Below, one piece after another: positions 10,916 through 22,796 of a DNA stretch of 64,000 bases. Under the pieces are notes generated by a model. It was not told the DNA's origin, ran no database searches, and was given only the letters and a program-made list of their open reading frames with translations. Origin of the DNA: Symsagittifera roscoffensis (taxonomy: Eukaryota > Xenacoelomorpha > Acoela > Convolutidae); assembly GCF_963678635.1 (NCBI RefSeq), contig NC_087068.1, positions 31,436,318 through 31,500,317 of the forward strand, read 5' to 3'. A program made the translations under genes and the position numbers. Each line of letters opens with the position of its first letter. Within the stretch, counting starts at the first letter, position 1.

Positions 10916-11634
10916 AAACGGTTGGATCGCATTGAAAGCTAAATCTCAGCTAGGTCGACCTGATTTGGGCTGCCATCATACCCCTTTTTTTGTAGCTTAG
11001 GTGAGAAAAAATTAGTCCGCGTAGAGGCGGAAATAACGAACCATGACCGATACGAACTACCAACACAACCCAGGAGGCTTCGCAAACGAGCAAGGTGGCG
11101 TACGACCAGCTGCAAGCCAGCAGTCAGATGAAAGCGATGCGACTTAGTAGACCGACTAATCAGCTGCTGCGAGCGTTCAACATGGAGATAGACAAACCGA
11201 TCAGTCAGAACGAACCCATCTGAAGCTGGTTCACTCGTATGTGGCCATAGGGCTTGGATTTTCAAGTATGGCTATTGGATAAACTCAATCTGAACGATAA
11301 ACCCAGTGACCCATCTTGCAGGCATGCGAATCTCTCTTGCGGTCATCAAAAGACACTCTCACTTCGATCAACGAGAATTTTCGATTGATAGAAGGTGCTG
11401 TATCAAACTAACCTCCATAAACACACTTAAAATAGCTTCCGAATTTAGAGCCGTGGTACGAAAATTCCTTTAGCAAGCGAACGAAATGTTGGAAGATCGA
11501 CGAGTGTGTTCCAGACGAACGCTAAAAGAAGCGTGCGAGCTTGAAACAGTGTTTTTACCAAGATCAAGTCAGATCAAGTTGCCCAAGATTGATCCTCCAT
11601 GTTTAGTTCAGAGTTATACAGACTAAACAAGCTT

Positions 11635-12060
11635 CATTGATCATTTTGATCCTGCAGTACACGGCAACCCAAAACTACTAGTTGGTGAAAAATTGAACTT
11701 CCTCAAGTTGTCACTTCGAGGAGAGGAACATGATATGGTCAAAAAATATTACTAACTAATGAGAACTAGGAGCTTGCAAAGAGCACTAACTGACGCGTTG
11801 GACAACAAGAAGTTCATTGTGAGCATGCATCTAGTGCTTTAATTACAAGCCCGAATGTGGTAACTGAAGATGGAACCAGCCTCGAGAAACTTCTGGAAAA
11901 ATTTCGAGAGTTTATGGCTGCGCTGGAAGTGCATTGCACTATTTTTCAAGACTGAGACCCAAAATTGTTTCATGCGATTGAGCAGAAACTGGACCCTGAA
12001 ACAAAAAGCTATGGCAGCTTTATAACCCATGTGTAGAGCTGCAGAAACTGCACCTGCTCA
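11635..12060 (+). pseudogene. BEL/Pao gag-like remnant
   Basis: Plus-strand codons around 11640-11750 give FDPAVHGNPKLL and EKLNFLKLSLRGEE, the pattern FD...VH.N..L...EKL.YLK..L.G.A found at the start of the BEL/Pao capsid region. The frame then breaks at stops and shifts. Sequence further on (about 11850-12050) still looks like the following gag helices but is scrambled between frames. Confidence 0.55.
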
Positions 12061-12606
12061 ACGATTTCATAAGAACACGAGCATGGGCATATGAAGCAGT
12101 GAAGTCATCAACCAGTTTCCATCATACCTAAATTCGAATTGAAGCATAAACTGAAGACAATCCTGGAGCAACAGCAGCAATGTGTGTTTTGTGTTGCGCT
12201 CCACAACTTTCATTTCGTGTAACGAGTTCAAGAAATCGAAGTCAAACTCAGGAAAAGTGATATGCAAATGATTGCGCTTCAATTGTTACGCCCAGGGCAC
12301 ATCGATAAAATAGCCCAACTTTATATGGAAAGTCAGCGCCTGGATCAACTGAACACAAGTGAGCAGAAAACTGTAATCAGTTCTTCGACGAGTAGAAACA
12401 ACCTTGGTACTGTAATCAGTGCTACGGAGCCTGACAGATAGGCTCTATTTGAAACTTGTGTGATACCGTTGTGTGAAACCTCAGAGCCAAGAAATTGTTT
12501 GCCGCGCCTTGACAGATAAGTTGAACTTTGTTGGTGAGAGCTTCGTATGACGACATGGGTTGCCTCGTAAATCAGTCAGTCGAACAGTTAAATCAGTTTG
12601 AACTGA

Positions 12607-12618
12607 CCCCCCCCCCCC
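12607..12618. repeat. Poly-C run of 12
   Basis: Twelve consecutive C bases lie in otherwise mixed sequence inside the dead BEL/Pao element. The count may be uncertain because homopolymers are prone to sequencing error. Confidence 0.9.
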
Positions 12619-13479
12619 ATTGGAGACGAGAGGTATTGCGCCAATAAAGTTATCATTGCCTGAAGAAGACACACTGCGAGCAGACTTCTTCATTAAGTAA
12701 ACAGTCTTACCTAATCTACCAGGGGACGTACGCCAATATAACTTCTCGTCTCGATATGCATTGACGGATCCAGCTTTTGCCAAAAAAATGATTGAATTTT
12801 TGTGTGGAATTGAATTAGGCAAACAAGCTCACCAATTGTAAACAGTTACTCAGACTGAGTGAGTCAGTTTTCGGCTAAATTGTGAGCGAATCAACTCGTT
12901 TCTTAGCAAGCTTTGCAAACAGTTTTTGTCAGTCAGAAGTCCTATAAAGACAGTAGTCGCTTTTGCTCAATTCCTTTGAAGCGAAGCCCTCGATCGATGG
13001 AAGAGGGGTTATTGGCAAAACTTTTTAATGAATGAACTTCAACTCAACCAGGTGGTCGCTGTTACTTTGCCTTCTAAGACAAAAAATTGAGTTTTTGATG
13101 TGAGCAATGTCAATGCAATGAAACTATTCTTCAGTTGGGGATATAAACTTAAGCCGGGTGATGGTTTGTACTCGCAGTACCGAGACTCCTCAAGAAACTT
13201 CAAGACACTGATCAGCGACAAGGTGTACACCTATATAAAATGACAATGTCAAAGAAAAAAGCTATATCTAACGAACCGCAAGCTCTGCGTTCTAACGGAT
13301 AGTTCAACTAGAAAACCACGAGTAGTTTTCGAAACTAGTCTCCTAACTGGAAGTGCCTTGACTTGACGAAGATGTATCTTTAGATGACTCTCAACAAGGA
13401 GGATGAGAACTAAAACGGTATTCTCTGGAAAAATTAGCCCTATAAACCGATAGAAACTTAGAGGATGACACGATTAACA

Positions 13480-13690
13480 TATGGGGTTGCTATCAATGCA
13501 ACCACTCTGTACAATCACTCATAGAATCAGGTTGGCATTATGGTCTTGAAGAAAGAAACAGTCAAAACTTCTTCGACGATGACAGCTTGGCTGGCGCAGA
13601 TAACATACTCTTCGTCAAGAAGCTGACCATTGGAATTGGATGTCAACTATCAACAAGACAATTTCCTTCGCAAAAAAATCATCGTTAGCA
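13480..13690 (+). pseudogene. BEL/Pao reverse transcriptase active-site remnant
   Basis: Codons near 13565-13620 read NFFDDDSLAGADNILFVKKL, which corresponds to the BEL family RT core YVDD followed by a short loop and GAD. The first aspartate pair is kept but the YV is changed to FF. The upstream sequence (SLIESGWHYGLEE) and the downstream frame are broken. This is the clearest RT motif of the element. Confidence 0.7.
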
Positions 13691-13714
13691 GCACAAGTTC
13701 TCAGCAAAAGTCTT

Positions 13715-14020
13715 TAAGGTGAAAATTTTGAAATCAAGTGGTTTCCGACAAACGATGTCTTTGTCTTCAAAGTAGCCCAAGATCTAAACGAAAACCTGAC
13801 AAAATGCTCTCTTTTCTCAGTCATCTCTATGGTCTTTGATCCACTGGGCTGGCTGACTCCCTTGACACTGGCTTTGAAACTCATAGTGCAATCTCCACGG
13901 TTGCGAGGAATCAATTGGGACGACAAACTGCCTGATGGTTTGACACTGAGACGTTTCTACAGTAGAGAACTAAAATTCAAAATGCGGACAAGTTTGGAAT
14001 ACCGAGACATATTGTGAAGG
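13715..14020 (+). pseudogene. Pao retrotransposon peptidase (A17-type) region remnant
   Basis: An open stretch reads WFPTNDVFVFKV, then MVFDPLGWLTPLTLALKL, then GINWDDKLPDG. This is the signature of the Pao A17 family: ..FDPLG..SP..L..K...Q.......WDD.LP. The frame is intact for about 100 codons, the longest preserved piece of the element, and is then lost after about 14017. It is a fragment of the pol polyprotein and not an independent gene. Confidence 0.8.
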
Positions 14021-14999
14021 ATTGTTTTCAGCTTTAGATTTTTTGATGCATCAGAAACAGAATTCACCAGTTGTATCTTTATCAAGAGCTGGAGACAAAA
14101 CAAACAATATTCTTGTAGCTAAATCAGGTGTTGGACCTTGGAAAAATATGCCAATCCCAATTTGGAATTGAGAGCAGCCCTATTTTGATGCAAAATGCTG
14201 AACCATAGAAGGAGTGGAAACATAAGCAAAGAAAGAAGCTCGCCTACACCTCCCTCACTCATACTGGCTCGGAATTTGCTAGTCTTTTCGAGACACAGAA
14301 CTTCAAACAACTGTAGAAATTATACCCGTTTTTGTTTGTTTGCTTCACAACAAATGTCATACATTTTGAGCTTACATCGAGTTTGTCAGCACACTCTTGT
14401 AATTCCTCGTTGAGACGATAATTTCCTAGAAGTGGTGCTCCAGCAGGGATGTACTCAGACAAGGACTAAAGTTTGTAGGAACTAGAAACCAACTATGGAA
14501 TTTTCAATTGAATCTAACGAACAATTTCGGGAAAAAATCAAGGCCGTAGCTTGGATTTACATGAACAAGGATTCCTCCAGGAGCTTCTCACTTCGGTTGA
14601 ATTTAAGAGTCAGGAGTGCAACTTATAAAATTCCATCTAGAAAAAAAATCATAAAATTTTTTGATATGTGAGAAACTTTCAATTCTACTTTGAGACATTG
14701 AAGCAATACTGAACTCCCTCCAACTCCTGAACGACGATTCCCTCCAATTTCTACCGAAGTTTTTGATTTGCGGACCCTTACACCAGCTATAATAGTGACA
14801 GGAAATGAGATGCAATATCTGTCAGTATCAGTTGCTCACTGACATGAAGTATCCTCAGCGAATTTGATACACATCCAGTCGAACGGTGGGCGCACATGCA
14901 GAAACTCACCGGATAATGGAGTTTTCTGGAAGCGATGGAACATGGAATACTTTTTGATTTCTACAGCCTCGGAAGAAGTGAATTTCAAAGCAACCAAAA

Positions 15000-15075
15000 A
15001 AAAGTATTCAACTTCATTGTCATGGTATGAGCAGTGAAGCAGGTAAAAGTTGTTCTCCTCTATCTGATAAAAAAA
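15000..15075 (+). repeat. Candidate right LTR remnant of the BEL/Pao element
   Basis: This is the direct-orientation partner of 10839-10915. It lies just after the weak integrase-like region, as a 3' LTR would. Confidence 0.45.
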
Positions 15076-16120
15076 CAAATGAGCGTTTTTTCGATTTCTC
15101 TTTGAATTCCAAACGAACAAAAACTAGAAAAAAGAGCGAACCTTGCTCAAAAAAGATAGAAATATGTGCATTTTCCGACTTGCTACAGTTCTTCAACTGA
15201 AGTCATTATTTATCAATTGGATATTATATAGAACATTGTAAATTGTTAATTTTTTTGTAAAAATTGAGAACTTTTGTGTTCTGTTTTGGAAAAATTTTTA
15301 CCCTGCATTTGATGTTAGAACATTTGAACTTCACTTTAGCTAATTAGATACAGACTCGAAATACCAATGATAATAACCTCGAGAGGAATTGTGTTTAAAC
15401 TAACAAGTAACCGTGATTTCGATAGACCCAAACGTTTTTATATTAAACTTAGGTTCAATTAACTTGTGACTGACGACTTCTGCTTTAAAAAAAATAATTA
15501 TTTACGAAATAAGTTCCGGGATCATTTTCCCGGCTCTTTTTAAATCGAACGTAGAATGGTGACTTCTACAAAATTTGATTAGAAGAGAACTGAATTTGCG
15601 ACAAATTGAAGATCTTTTCCAGTTCGTCTTTTGTTTCTTTTACAGCTGATATTGGCTTTCAGAAATTTTTTTTCTCTTTTTAGATCAGGGACAGATCTAG
15701 GATTTTTTGAGCTCTACCAAATCAGTATAAATACCCAGTCTAAATACCACATTTTCTACTCCGCAGGCAAATTTTTGAAAAAAAAAGCCAAAAAAGGCGT
15801 TTATAGGCACTTTTTGGAAAATTTTAACCAAAAAATCGCGTTTTTTTTTGCGCTTAGATCTTTAATATTGTTGTTAAACATACTGAAATGCGAACACATC
15901 GTAAGAGAAGTTTGTTCTGGCCTCTACTTCCAGCAGATCATAGCACCCAGAAACATTAAACTCAATGTTTGAAGCGTTTTTTTTCCATAAGTATGCTGAA
16001 GGAAGCACTATAATGGGAATAAAACATTTTTCTATGTTAACCACCCTAGAATTTTGAGCCAATTTCATGATGTAATTTTTCAAGCTGGTTGGGCAAACTG
16101 GAAAAGAGCCAGAAAAGAAG
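15076..16120. other. Intergenic; truncated hAT-like repeat starting at 15686
   Basis: The first 600 bases hold nothing I can name. At 15686 CAGGGACAGATCTAGGATTTT matches the left end of the hAT-like MITE at 20213. The shared body (GGCACTTTTTGGAAAATTTTA.. with ACCAAAAAATCG) continues to about 15860, but I see no right terminus. The rest is upstream of the CAP-like gene; an in-frame TAA near 16073 precedes its ATG. Confidence 0.55.
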
Positions 16121-16604
16121 ATGGCTGCGATAAATGGCCTCCTTATTACTGTGGTTGCAGTTTTGTGCTTTGCCAACGGGTCTCAAATACCGTGGCTGAA
16201 GAAACCAGTAATTGCTATAGCGGATAAAATGGCAGCTCAAGTAAACGCTAAGCTGAGAAACATGACTTCTTACCCGCAGATGGAAATAACAGCTTCGAAT
16301 GAGAGCCTCGGAATAAACTTTTTTTCTCAAGCTCTCAAATATATCTACGAAAGTCCTTCAGGATGCAAAGCGCCTGCTGAACTGAAAAATTTTGACGCAT
16401 CTACCTTCACGGGTGTTACTTATGACCACTCAGCTCTGATGCTATTCTGCCAAAATATCATGTCGGCTGATTATAATACTCTGGTTGAGGAAGCATTGAC
16501 TGCTTGGGGTCTGATTGGAAAGCAAGCAAGATCATCCAGGGGACAGACTTCGCCCTTCCAGTACCCAGGAGAAAATATAAAGGTTCTTTTCAGATTAAAC
16601 ATAA
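16121..16604 (+). CDS. Secreted divergent CAP-like protein, 5' exon
   Basis: The ATG at 16121 is the first after an in-frame TAA near 16073. It opens a 162-codon frame with a clear signal peptide (MAAINGLLITVVAVLCFANG). The mature part has several N-glycosylation sequons and paired cysteines. It ends in YPGEN at about residues 149-153, the same block that appears in the downstream exon before the CAP core. The frame stops 8 residues later, which suggests splicing. Two donors are possible: AAG|GTTCTT at 16583 (phase 0) and GTTAAG at 16605 (phase 1). The latter matches in phase the better acceptor at 25787. The alpha-helical text with a Cys (FFSQALKYIYESPSGC) would be the N-terminal half of a CAP fold, but conservation is weak. 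A separate short secreted protein is possible. Confidence 0.55.
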
Positions 16605-16750
16605 GTTAAGCAGTTACCTCGCAACGTCGTTTTTTTCACTAAGGATTCGCTGACAGCGTCTTTCCCTATTTAGTCCCCTCCCCACAGGAAATTATAGCGC
16701 CCTCATGATAGACTAGTGGACAAAATTCAGCGCAAGTTCAAAATTTTTAC

Positions 16751-17106
16751 ATAGACCAAGATCAAACTATCAATATTTGGTTTCAATGACTTACCAATGT
16801 AATCCGGGTCTAAAAACGCCCGTTTTTCTCATCTACACTAAGTTTTGCATCGTAGTGACTTCTTTCTTGAATAAGCGGGGTAAAAATAGTTGTTCATGCG
16901 ATAACATTTTCAACAAGAAAAGTGAAATAATAAGTGCGAAAACGTAACTAAACTCGATTGTTTCTTAATTTTTCACGCGAAGCTAAAAACTTAGTAGAGA
17001 AGAGGAAATCTGGCATTTTCAGACCCGGACTTACTTGGTAACTCATCAAAACCAAGTGTTGGTAGTTTTATAGAAGGTAGCTCTGACCATTTGCTCTTTG
17101 TCTATT
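16751..17106. mobile_element. Foldback element in the putative intron
   Basis: The left arm (AAACTATCAATATTTGGTTT ... TACCAATGTAATCCGGGTC, about 16763-16810) is mirrored by the right arm (GACCCGGACTTACTTGGTAA ... CCAAGTGTTGGTAGTTT, about 17032-17077). Short further complementarity (ATAGACCAAGA versus TTGCTCTTTGTCTAT) extends the ends. It is a MITE-like inverted repeat of about 350 bp. Confidence 0.65.
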
Positions 17107-18147
17107 TTAAAAAAAATCACTGAGACTTGAAATAAAAGTTCTACAAACTGGAGACTCTTTTCAAGTCCCCCCTTCAAAATAACGAGTTTTATGTTTTTTT
17201 TACGTGTTATTACGGCTAAATGCGTGATGTTACGCAGTAAAGTATGAAAAATATGTTCACCACGCCAAGTTTCATTGCATTATGACAATGTTAAATAAAG
17301 TTTTCAAAAGGGGGAACTGGCAAAAAGCCAAAATGGAAACTAAAAACAGGCATTTTAGAGACTAAAAACCTAATTTCGTGCTTAAATTTGAATGCTAGTG
17401 TAGTAAAATCATGAATTAAGGACATATAATTTTTGTCACAATCACAAAATAAAAAATTTTTTTACTAGGCTGTTTTTCACCCAGCTATTTTTTACTCCCC
17501 TCCCATCCTCATATTTTAAATATTCTGTTTTCATGGTTGGTTTTACATTTGTTTCTTCTGCTTTCAATGTCTTTTAGCTAAACTGGCATTTAGCTGCGTT
17601 ACGCAAATACAAACACTTTTTCATCATAGAAAACTTCGTAAAAGTAATGATTACCTTGTGTATTATGTATATTGTGCTTATGTATATAAAATGACTTAAG
17701 GGGCAGGAGAATAAGGGTGTAAGTCTTCGTGGCTTCTGAGAGGGCATATACTGGCAAAAAAGCAACGCAACCTTATTTGAAAAAACCTGAACGTTAACAC
17801 ACAATCAAGTAGTGCAAAAGCGTACTTCCACAGTGGGTGAAATGTACTGGCAAAAAGGTACGGAATTTTGAAAAATAAAGCACAAAACATAAAACAAAAT
17901 CGTAGTTACTATGTTAGTTTAGCCCGAATAATGCGATTTACCTCATTTTATTTGAGAAAAAAAATTAAAAAGATCAATTTCGAATCTTTTATTAAAACTT
18001 ACAAGCCATTTTTGTTTTAAAAAAGTTTTAAATCGGTCCAAAAAAGCTAAAATTGCTTTTGTCAAAAAGTGTAACAAAACATAAATACACTAGCAGACAA
18101 AAAAGAGAGCAAAATCAGGTTTTTTCTCTGAAATGCCTGTTTTCCAC
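17107..18147. other. Putative intron sequence, nothing recognised
   Basis: This is AT-rich with no ORF of interest. It could hide a short missing exon for the middle of the first CAP-like domain, but I could not identify one. Confidence 0.35.
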
Positions 18148-19464
18148 ATTAGGAGGCAAACTGTGCACTAGATAGGCGCACATTTTTGTGTCTTCGTGTT
18201 CCTGGATTGTAGAGAAAAATCTTTAAAGATGTTTCAAAATGTAAGTGGATTCCAAATACAAACACCATAGACTCTGCGTACAAATATCTGTAACGTAAAT
18301 TTTGTTGTTACATTTAGCAGTAATTGAGATTGAACTTGCTGGTGATCACCTGGTAAAAAATATATAACTTAAAACGTTACTATATACCTAAAGGGAATCA
18401 GCGAGCGAAATGAGGATTCCACTTAAAATTTCCGGATTGCGCTTATAAATGCAAATTCCGCAACAGCTCAATTTTTTTACTTACGTGTTTTAATACACTT
18501 TTTTGTAGATTCCACAAACTGTTCCAGGCTCCGCATAAAGTGTCGCAGAGTCCGCAAGTTAGCCTATTTTTGGAGAGATTTTGAGCGGTACAGTGCTGAT
18601 TTAAAATAACCGGACAAAACGCGTTAAACTTGAAATTGAAACGCATTTTTTTTCAAATTGGGTTGAGTTTAGGTGAAAATTTTTGAGACAAAACTTGCTT
18701 AAAATTTGAGCAGAATTAATATGGTGTAATTTGTTTTGCGAAATTCGGGCCCAAAATTTTACCCCAAAAATGGGTCATTTTGGCGTTTCTTAGTTAATCA
18801 AAAATTACGCCGAAAATACCCAGTCGATTACAGACATAATTTTATCAAAGTGAGCCCCTTACAAAGCCGAACACACTTTATGAAGGGTATTTTCTCCAAA
18901 AAAAGTTTGCAAATTGTTTGAAAATTTTTTTTTAAAAAGCTGGTATTTTATATAGTAAAAACGACCTTTTTGTCTATCAAACAAAAATAAAATAACTTAT
19001 ACAATATTTTGGAGAAAATACCCTTCATAAAGTTTGTTGGGCTAAGTAAGGGACTCACTTTCATAAAAATATGTCTGTGATCGACTGGGTATTTTCGTCG
19101 TAATTTTTGATTAACTAAGAAACGCCAAAATGACCCATTTTTGGGTTAAAATTTTGTGCCCGAATTTCGCAAAACAAATTACTTCATATTAATTCTGCTA
19201 AAATTTTAAGCAAGTTTTGTCTCATAACTTTTCCTAAACTCAACCCAATTTGAGAAAAATGCGTTTTAAAATTCAAGTTTAACGCGTTTTGTCCGGTTAA
19301 TTTAAATCAGCACTGTAGAGTGCTTTGGTTATTTGTTTGTGTAATCTAAACAGCAAAGAAGATCAACGAAAAGTAGCAGTGTTGCGGATTCCGTGACAAA
19401 TCTGATTTTGACTTGTTACGGAATTTTCATACAATTCACAAAATGCACAGTTTGGTCTCGCAAT
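18148..19464. mobile_element. TIR element, family 4, copy 2, split by a MITE
   Basis: The left terminus ATTAGGAGGCAAACTGTGC (18148) and the right terminus GCACAGTTTGGTCTCGCAAT (ending at 19464) are inverted copies that match the termini at 10060-10245. Shared internal blocks (TTTTTGTGTCTTCGTGTTCC; CTTGTTACGGAAT) confirm the family. The family-1 MITE at 18591-19315 sits inside it. Without that insert the copy is about 590 bp. Confidence 0.65.
18591..19315. mobile_element. Full-length palindromic Tc1/mariner-like MITE, family 1, copy B
   Basis: The element is 725 bp and flanked by TA on both sides (18589-18590 and 19316-19317). It begins CAGTGCTGATTTAAAATAAC and ends GTTAATTTAAATCAGCACTG. The two halves are inverted copies over nearly their whole length. 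For example CCCAAAAATGGGTCATTTTG near 18762 is mirrored near 19125, and CAAAGTGAGCCCCTT near 18846 is mirrored near 19045. The TA duplication and CAGTG terminus are the marks of the Tc1/mariner superfamily. There is no transposase, so it would have to be moved by an enzyme encoded elsewhere. Confidence 0.92.
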
Positions 19465-20204
19465 GCAGGATAACTTTGGACAACCTTCACTAGAAAGATA
19501 AACTTAAATTTACTATGAAAAGACCAAGTCATCAGAGCGAACATAGCTATTAGAAATTATTTGGTGAGTCTTGGAAACCAATTTTTAATCATTTCATAGA
19601 GGATAGCTCTATGGTTATTTTCTTTTGGTCTATGTAAGAAGTTTAAATTACCAGGGACTCTAGTCGAAACTCAGCCTTGAAAACAAGCTTTGGAGAGATA
19701 AAAAATCGGAGTTTGCTCTTAACTTTGGTATATTCCGGATAAAGAATTTTGTTCTGATATAGTGATAACAGCATAACTTGTTTTCAACAGCATAAGAGTA
19801 TATGACTTTTGGATGACAGAGGACAACGCGCTTTGACAAATGATAAAAAAGAGTAATTATTTCTACTGAAATGACCATCAGAATAGAGTGTGAGATTTAG
19901 ATAGGCGATGGGTGTACACCTGCGGCTTTGGAGAAGAATTCGCTGCTGGTGATGACTAGCATTCGCACCAAGTCTGTGGAGTGCGCCTTCGCTGAACTTG
20001 AACCAAATGAAAGCAGCCATTAGAGATATTCTTTCAATTTCGTTGTTAAGCTCAATTTTCATGTCAAGATAAAGCAGACATCTTAAAATATCTTTATTTC
20101 GCACTCGAACTCAATTTGATTAGTCTATAATTTTTCCGACCATTGAAAATGGGGAAGAACTTTGGATTCGGGTGTGTTTTAGTTTTTCCACTCTAAATCA
20201 GATT
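19465..20204. other. No recognisable gene
   Basis: An antisense frame at 19784-20104 is open for 106 codons but has no recognisable content. The rest is AT-rich. Confidence 0.35.
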
Positions 20205-20212
20205 CATCAAAT

Positions 20213-20612
20213 CAGGGGCGGATTTAGGATTTTCTTGAAGAGTGGGGAGTATTTTCAAAAGGATTTTCTTGAGGAGCCGGGAACTCTCCCAAATCACTAA
20301 AAAGAACTTATTTTGGCCAAATTTTTTGCGCCGCACGCAAAATTAAAAACAAAAAAACAGTCCAAAAAGCGTCTTAGGCACTTTTTGGAAAAATTTGACC
20401 AAAAAATTGTGTTTCTTAGGCGCGCGCTTGCCCTTCAAAACTAGTAATTATTGGCATCAAGTGCACCTTTAGAAAAATTTAGGGTCAGTCAGCCAAAAAT
20501 TGATATCTCAAATTAGTACAAAGGGGGACCCTTTGGGTCGGCAAGGGGTCAAATCCTCGAAGAAAAGGTCCATACCCCGCCCTCAAACACCCCCTCCCTA
20601 AATCCGCTGTTG
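20213..20612. mobile_element. hAT-like MITE with 8-bp target duplication
   Basis: The 400-bp element starts CAGGGGCGGATTTAGGATTT and ends CCCTAAATCCGCTGTTG. These ends are an inverted pair of about 16 bp with few mismatches. The flanks are CATCAAAT (20205-20212) and CCTCAAAT (20613-20620), an 8-bp direct repeat with one change, which is the target duplication length of hAT transposons. A truncated relative begins at 15686. There is no transposase ORF. Confidence 0.82.
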
Positions 20613-20669
20613 CCTCAAATAATCATCTGAATGCGTCGAGTGATATACGAAACTAAAGCCTCTTCCTCT

Positions 20670-20910
20670 GATTATATTATGAAGTAGTTGCGTCCCTGCC
20701 TCTCAATCGAAAGGTTGGATGTTCGAGGCCCACCATGATCCGTGCTCGTTGCTTGAGGGTGAGGAAACATTACCCAGCCCAGAAAAACAACCGAAAAAAT
20801 TTGCACGTAGTTCTTAAGCAGGGGCCCAACAGTGGTTCGCCGTGATGAGTTGTACAGCTCATATGTTGGTCCTGTCCCTCGTGAATAAATCGTCTTAATC
20901 TTAACCTTAT
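20670..20910 (+). mobile_element. tRNA-derived SINE-like repeat
   Basis: The sequence near 20683-20736 reads like a decayed tRNA head. The segment TGCCTCTCAATCGAAAGG is followed by the B-box-like ATGTTCGAGGCCCACC. A non-tRNA body of about 150 bp follows, ending in AATAAATCGTCTTAATCTTA, a simple 3' tail. Base composition is richer in GC than both flanks. This architecture fits a SINE transcribed by RNA polymerase III. A second copy is not seen in this window, so family status is unproven. Confidence 0.55.
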
Positions 20911-22169
20911 GATATTCTTATATTAATCTTATGATATTCGAAAAAATCTAGAAAAAAATGATATTCTAAAAAAATTTCAACGTGAGTAATAATGAAAAAA
21001 TATGTATACACAAAACAATTTTGAAGTTCAACGAGACACACGCGAAACTGCAAGAAGTCCAGTTTTCCCTTCCTTCGTAAAGTTGCATAACAAGGTCTAA
21101 TTTGGTTCATATTGCAATTTCCATGTACCAATTCGGTTTTTTCCCTTTTCCCCACATATTTCACATTTTTTTGAATAACAGATGCTTTACGTGTTATAAT
21201 GGCTAAATGATATAAATTATGAAGCGCAAAACGGTTCACAATAATTTTGTTGATCACATAATGATGTGAAAACAATTTTTTAAATTTAAATTATGACGAG
21301 GAAAAGAACTAAGAATTATTTATCAAATTTGCTCACTAGTTAACGCTGGCCTGTTTTTTTATTGCAGTGTAAAAATTTCAAAAAAAAAACCGAACGGCGT
21401 AATCATTGATTTTAGGAAGTTTTAGTTTTGTGCAAAATATTTTTGTAGTGGATTTTGTAGTTTTCCTTATAATCGAACTATGAAGACAAGGATAGCTGGT
21501 TGCTGTGCAAGTAGCACAAAAGGCTCCAACCATGTTTTCAGAAAGTTTTTTTTTCCTTTTTTAAATTTAAATTAGTGTCTTTTATTGTACGTCGTGTGAT
21601 AATAAAACTATAGCAATCAAAGAATTTTAGTAAACCAGGCATAATAAAATCTAATGGTATTCATATAAAAATTCAACAAATCAGAAAACTTTTCGAAAAA
21701 TTTTTAATTTTTTTTTCAAGTTTTGAAGCTTCCAAAAATAGTTTTCCTTTATGTAAAATTAGGTTTTTAGCCAAGAATTCTAATTTTTGTATAAAATAAA
21801 CAATCTTTGATTGCTTTGCTTGCTCAAAGGCAAAAAATCAAAAATTTTGAACTAGTTCTTTTTCGACAATAAAAGAGGTCTTTGGAAACTCCTTAATCTC
21901 ATTCGAATCTCAACTAGAAAAGCTATAAAATGACTTCTCACTCGATTCTACCCGATGATTATTCGTGGTACTTGTTTTGCTCGGCAAACAAAAAACAGTT
22001 GAGAAAAAAACACCCGTATACAAAGATCCTCCCCGTTTTCAATGGTCGGAACAACGAAATTAAAAATAAGAGATACTTGCAGACAATTGCAACATTTATG
22101 TGAACTGATTTTTATAATTTGCATTGATTTTTTAACAGTTTAATGCAGTTTTTTGTTAATTGATTGCTA
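20911..22169. other. Putative intron sequence, nothing recognised
   Basis: This is AT-rich sequence. The minus-strand frame at 20907-21275 (122 codons) has no recognisable domain and low-complexity composition. Confidence 0.35.
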
Positions 22170-22796
22170 CAGTGCTGATTTCAATTGAAATTGTTTGGAC
22201 AAAATCAACAAAACTTGCAACTCAACTCGCAATTTGCGTTCTCAAATTGGATTGACAAAAAAATGATCAAAACAAAAGTTAATTCAATTTGCAAAATTCG
22301 GAATCAAATTTTTATCCCTCTTTTGAGGCAATCAAGAATGATGCTAAAACTACCGAGTCAATTGATTAGCAAGTTAAATCAAATTGACCTCTTGCATGGC
22401 CCCACAAACTTCTGCAATGGATGAAATCTCCAAAAATTTGCGCAAACTGTTCAAAAATTGCTTTTAAGCAAAGAATTAGGCAAGTATTTAGTAAGAAAGA
22501 AACTTTGGTCATGAAACAAAAATTATGATCTTTTATACAGGTTTTTGGACATTATACCCTCCTGGAGTTTTGTTGCACTGTGTAAAAAGTTCACTTTGAT
22601 ATAATTTGCTAGCCTTTTTTTAGGGTAAAATTAATACCTGTTTGAATTAAAAATTAAAATTAAATTTTAAATCCCTATTTGAAAAACAAAACTGCATCAT
22701 ATTAATTCAGGCAAAGTTATAAAAAAAAAATTTTCCATCAATTTTGTCAACCCAATTTGAGAAAAACGATTGATTGTAAAACATAGTTTTTTGCTG

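Larger units (their letters stand above)
10839..15075 (+). mobile_element. Dead BEL/Pao LTR retrotransposon
   Basis: Plus-strand translations with many stops and shifts follow the order expected for BEL/Pao: gag-like sequence at about 11.6-12.0 kb, RT with a degenerate active site at about 13.5-13.65 kb, the Pao (A17) block at about 13.7-14.0 kb, and weak integrase-like text at about 14.7-14.9 kb. A roughly 75-bp direct repeat at about 10839-10915 and 15000-15075 (CTTCATTGTCTTGGTAT versus CTTCATTGTCATGGTAT) is a candidate remnant of the two LTRs. The element has more GC than its flanks. No open ORF survives, so it is inactive and old. Confidence 0.75.

Noticed and set aside
20907-21275. 122-codon minus-strand ORF
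   Set aside because: Low-complexity, AT-driven composition with no motif. It lies in the putative intron.
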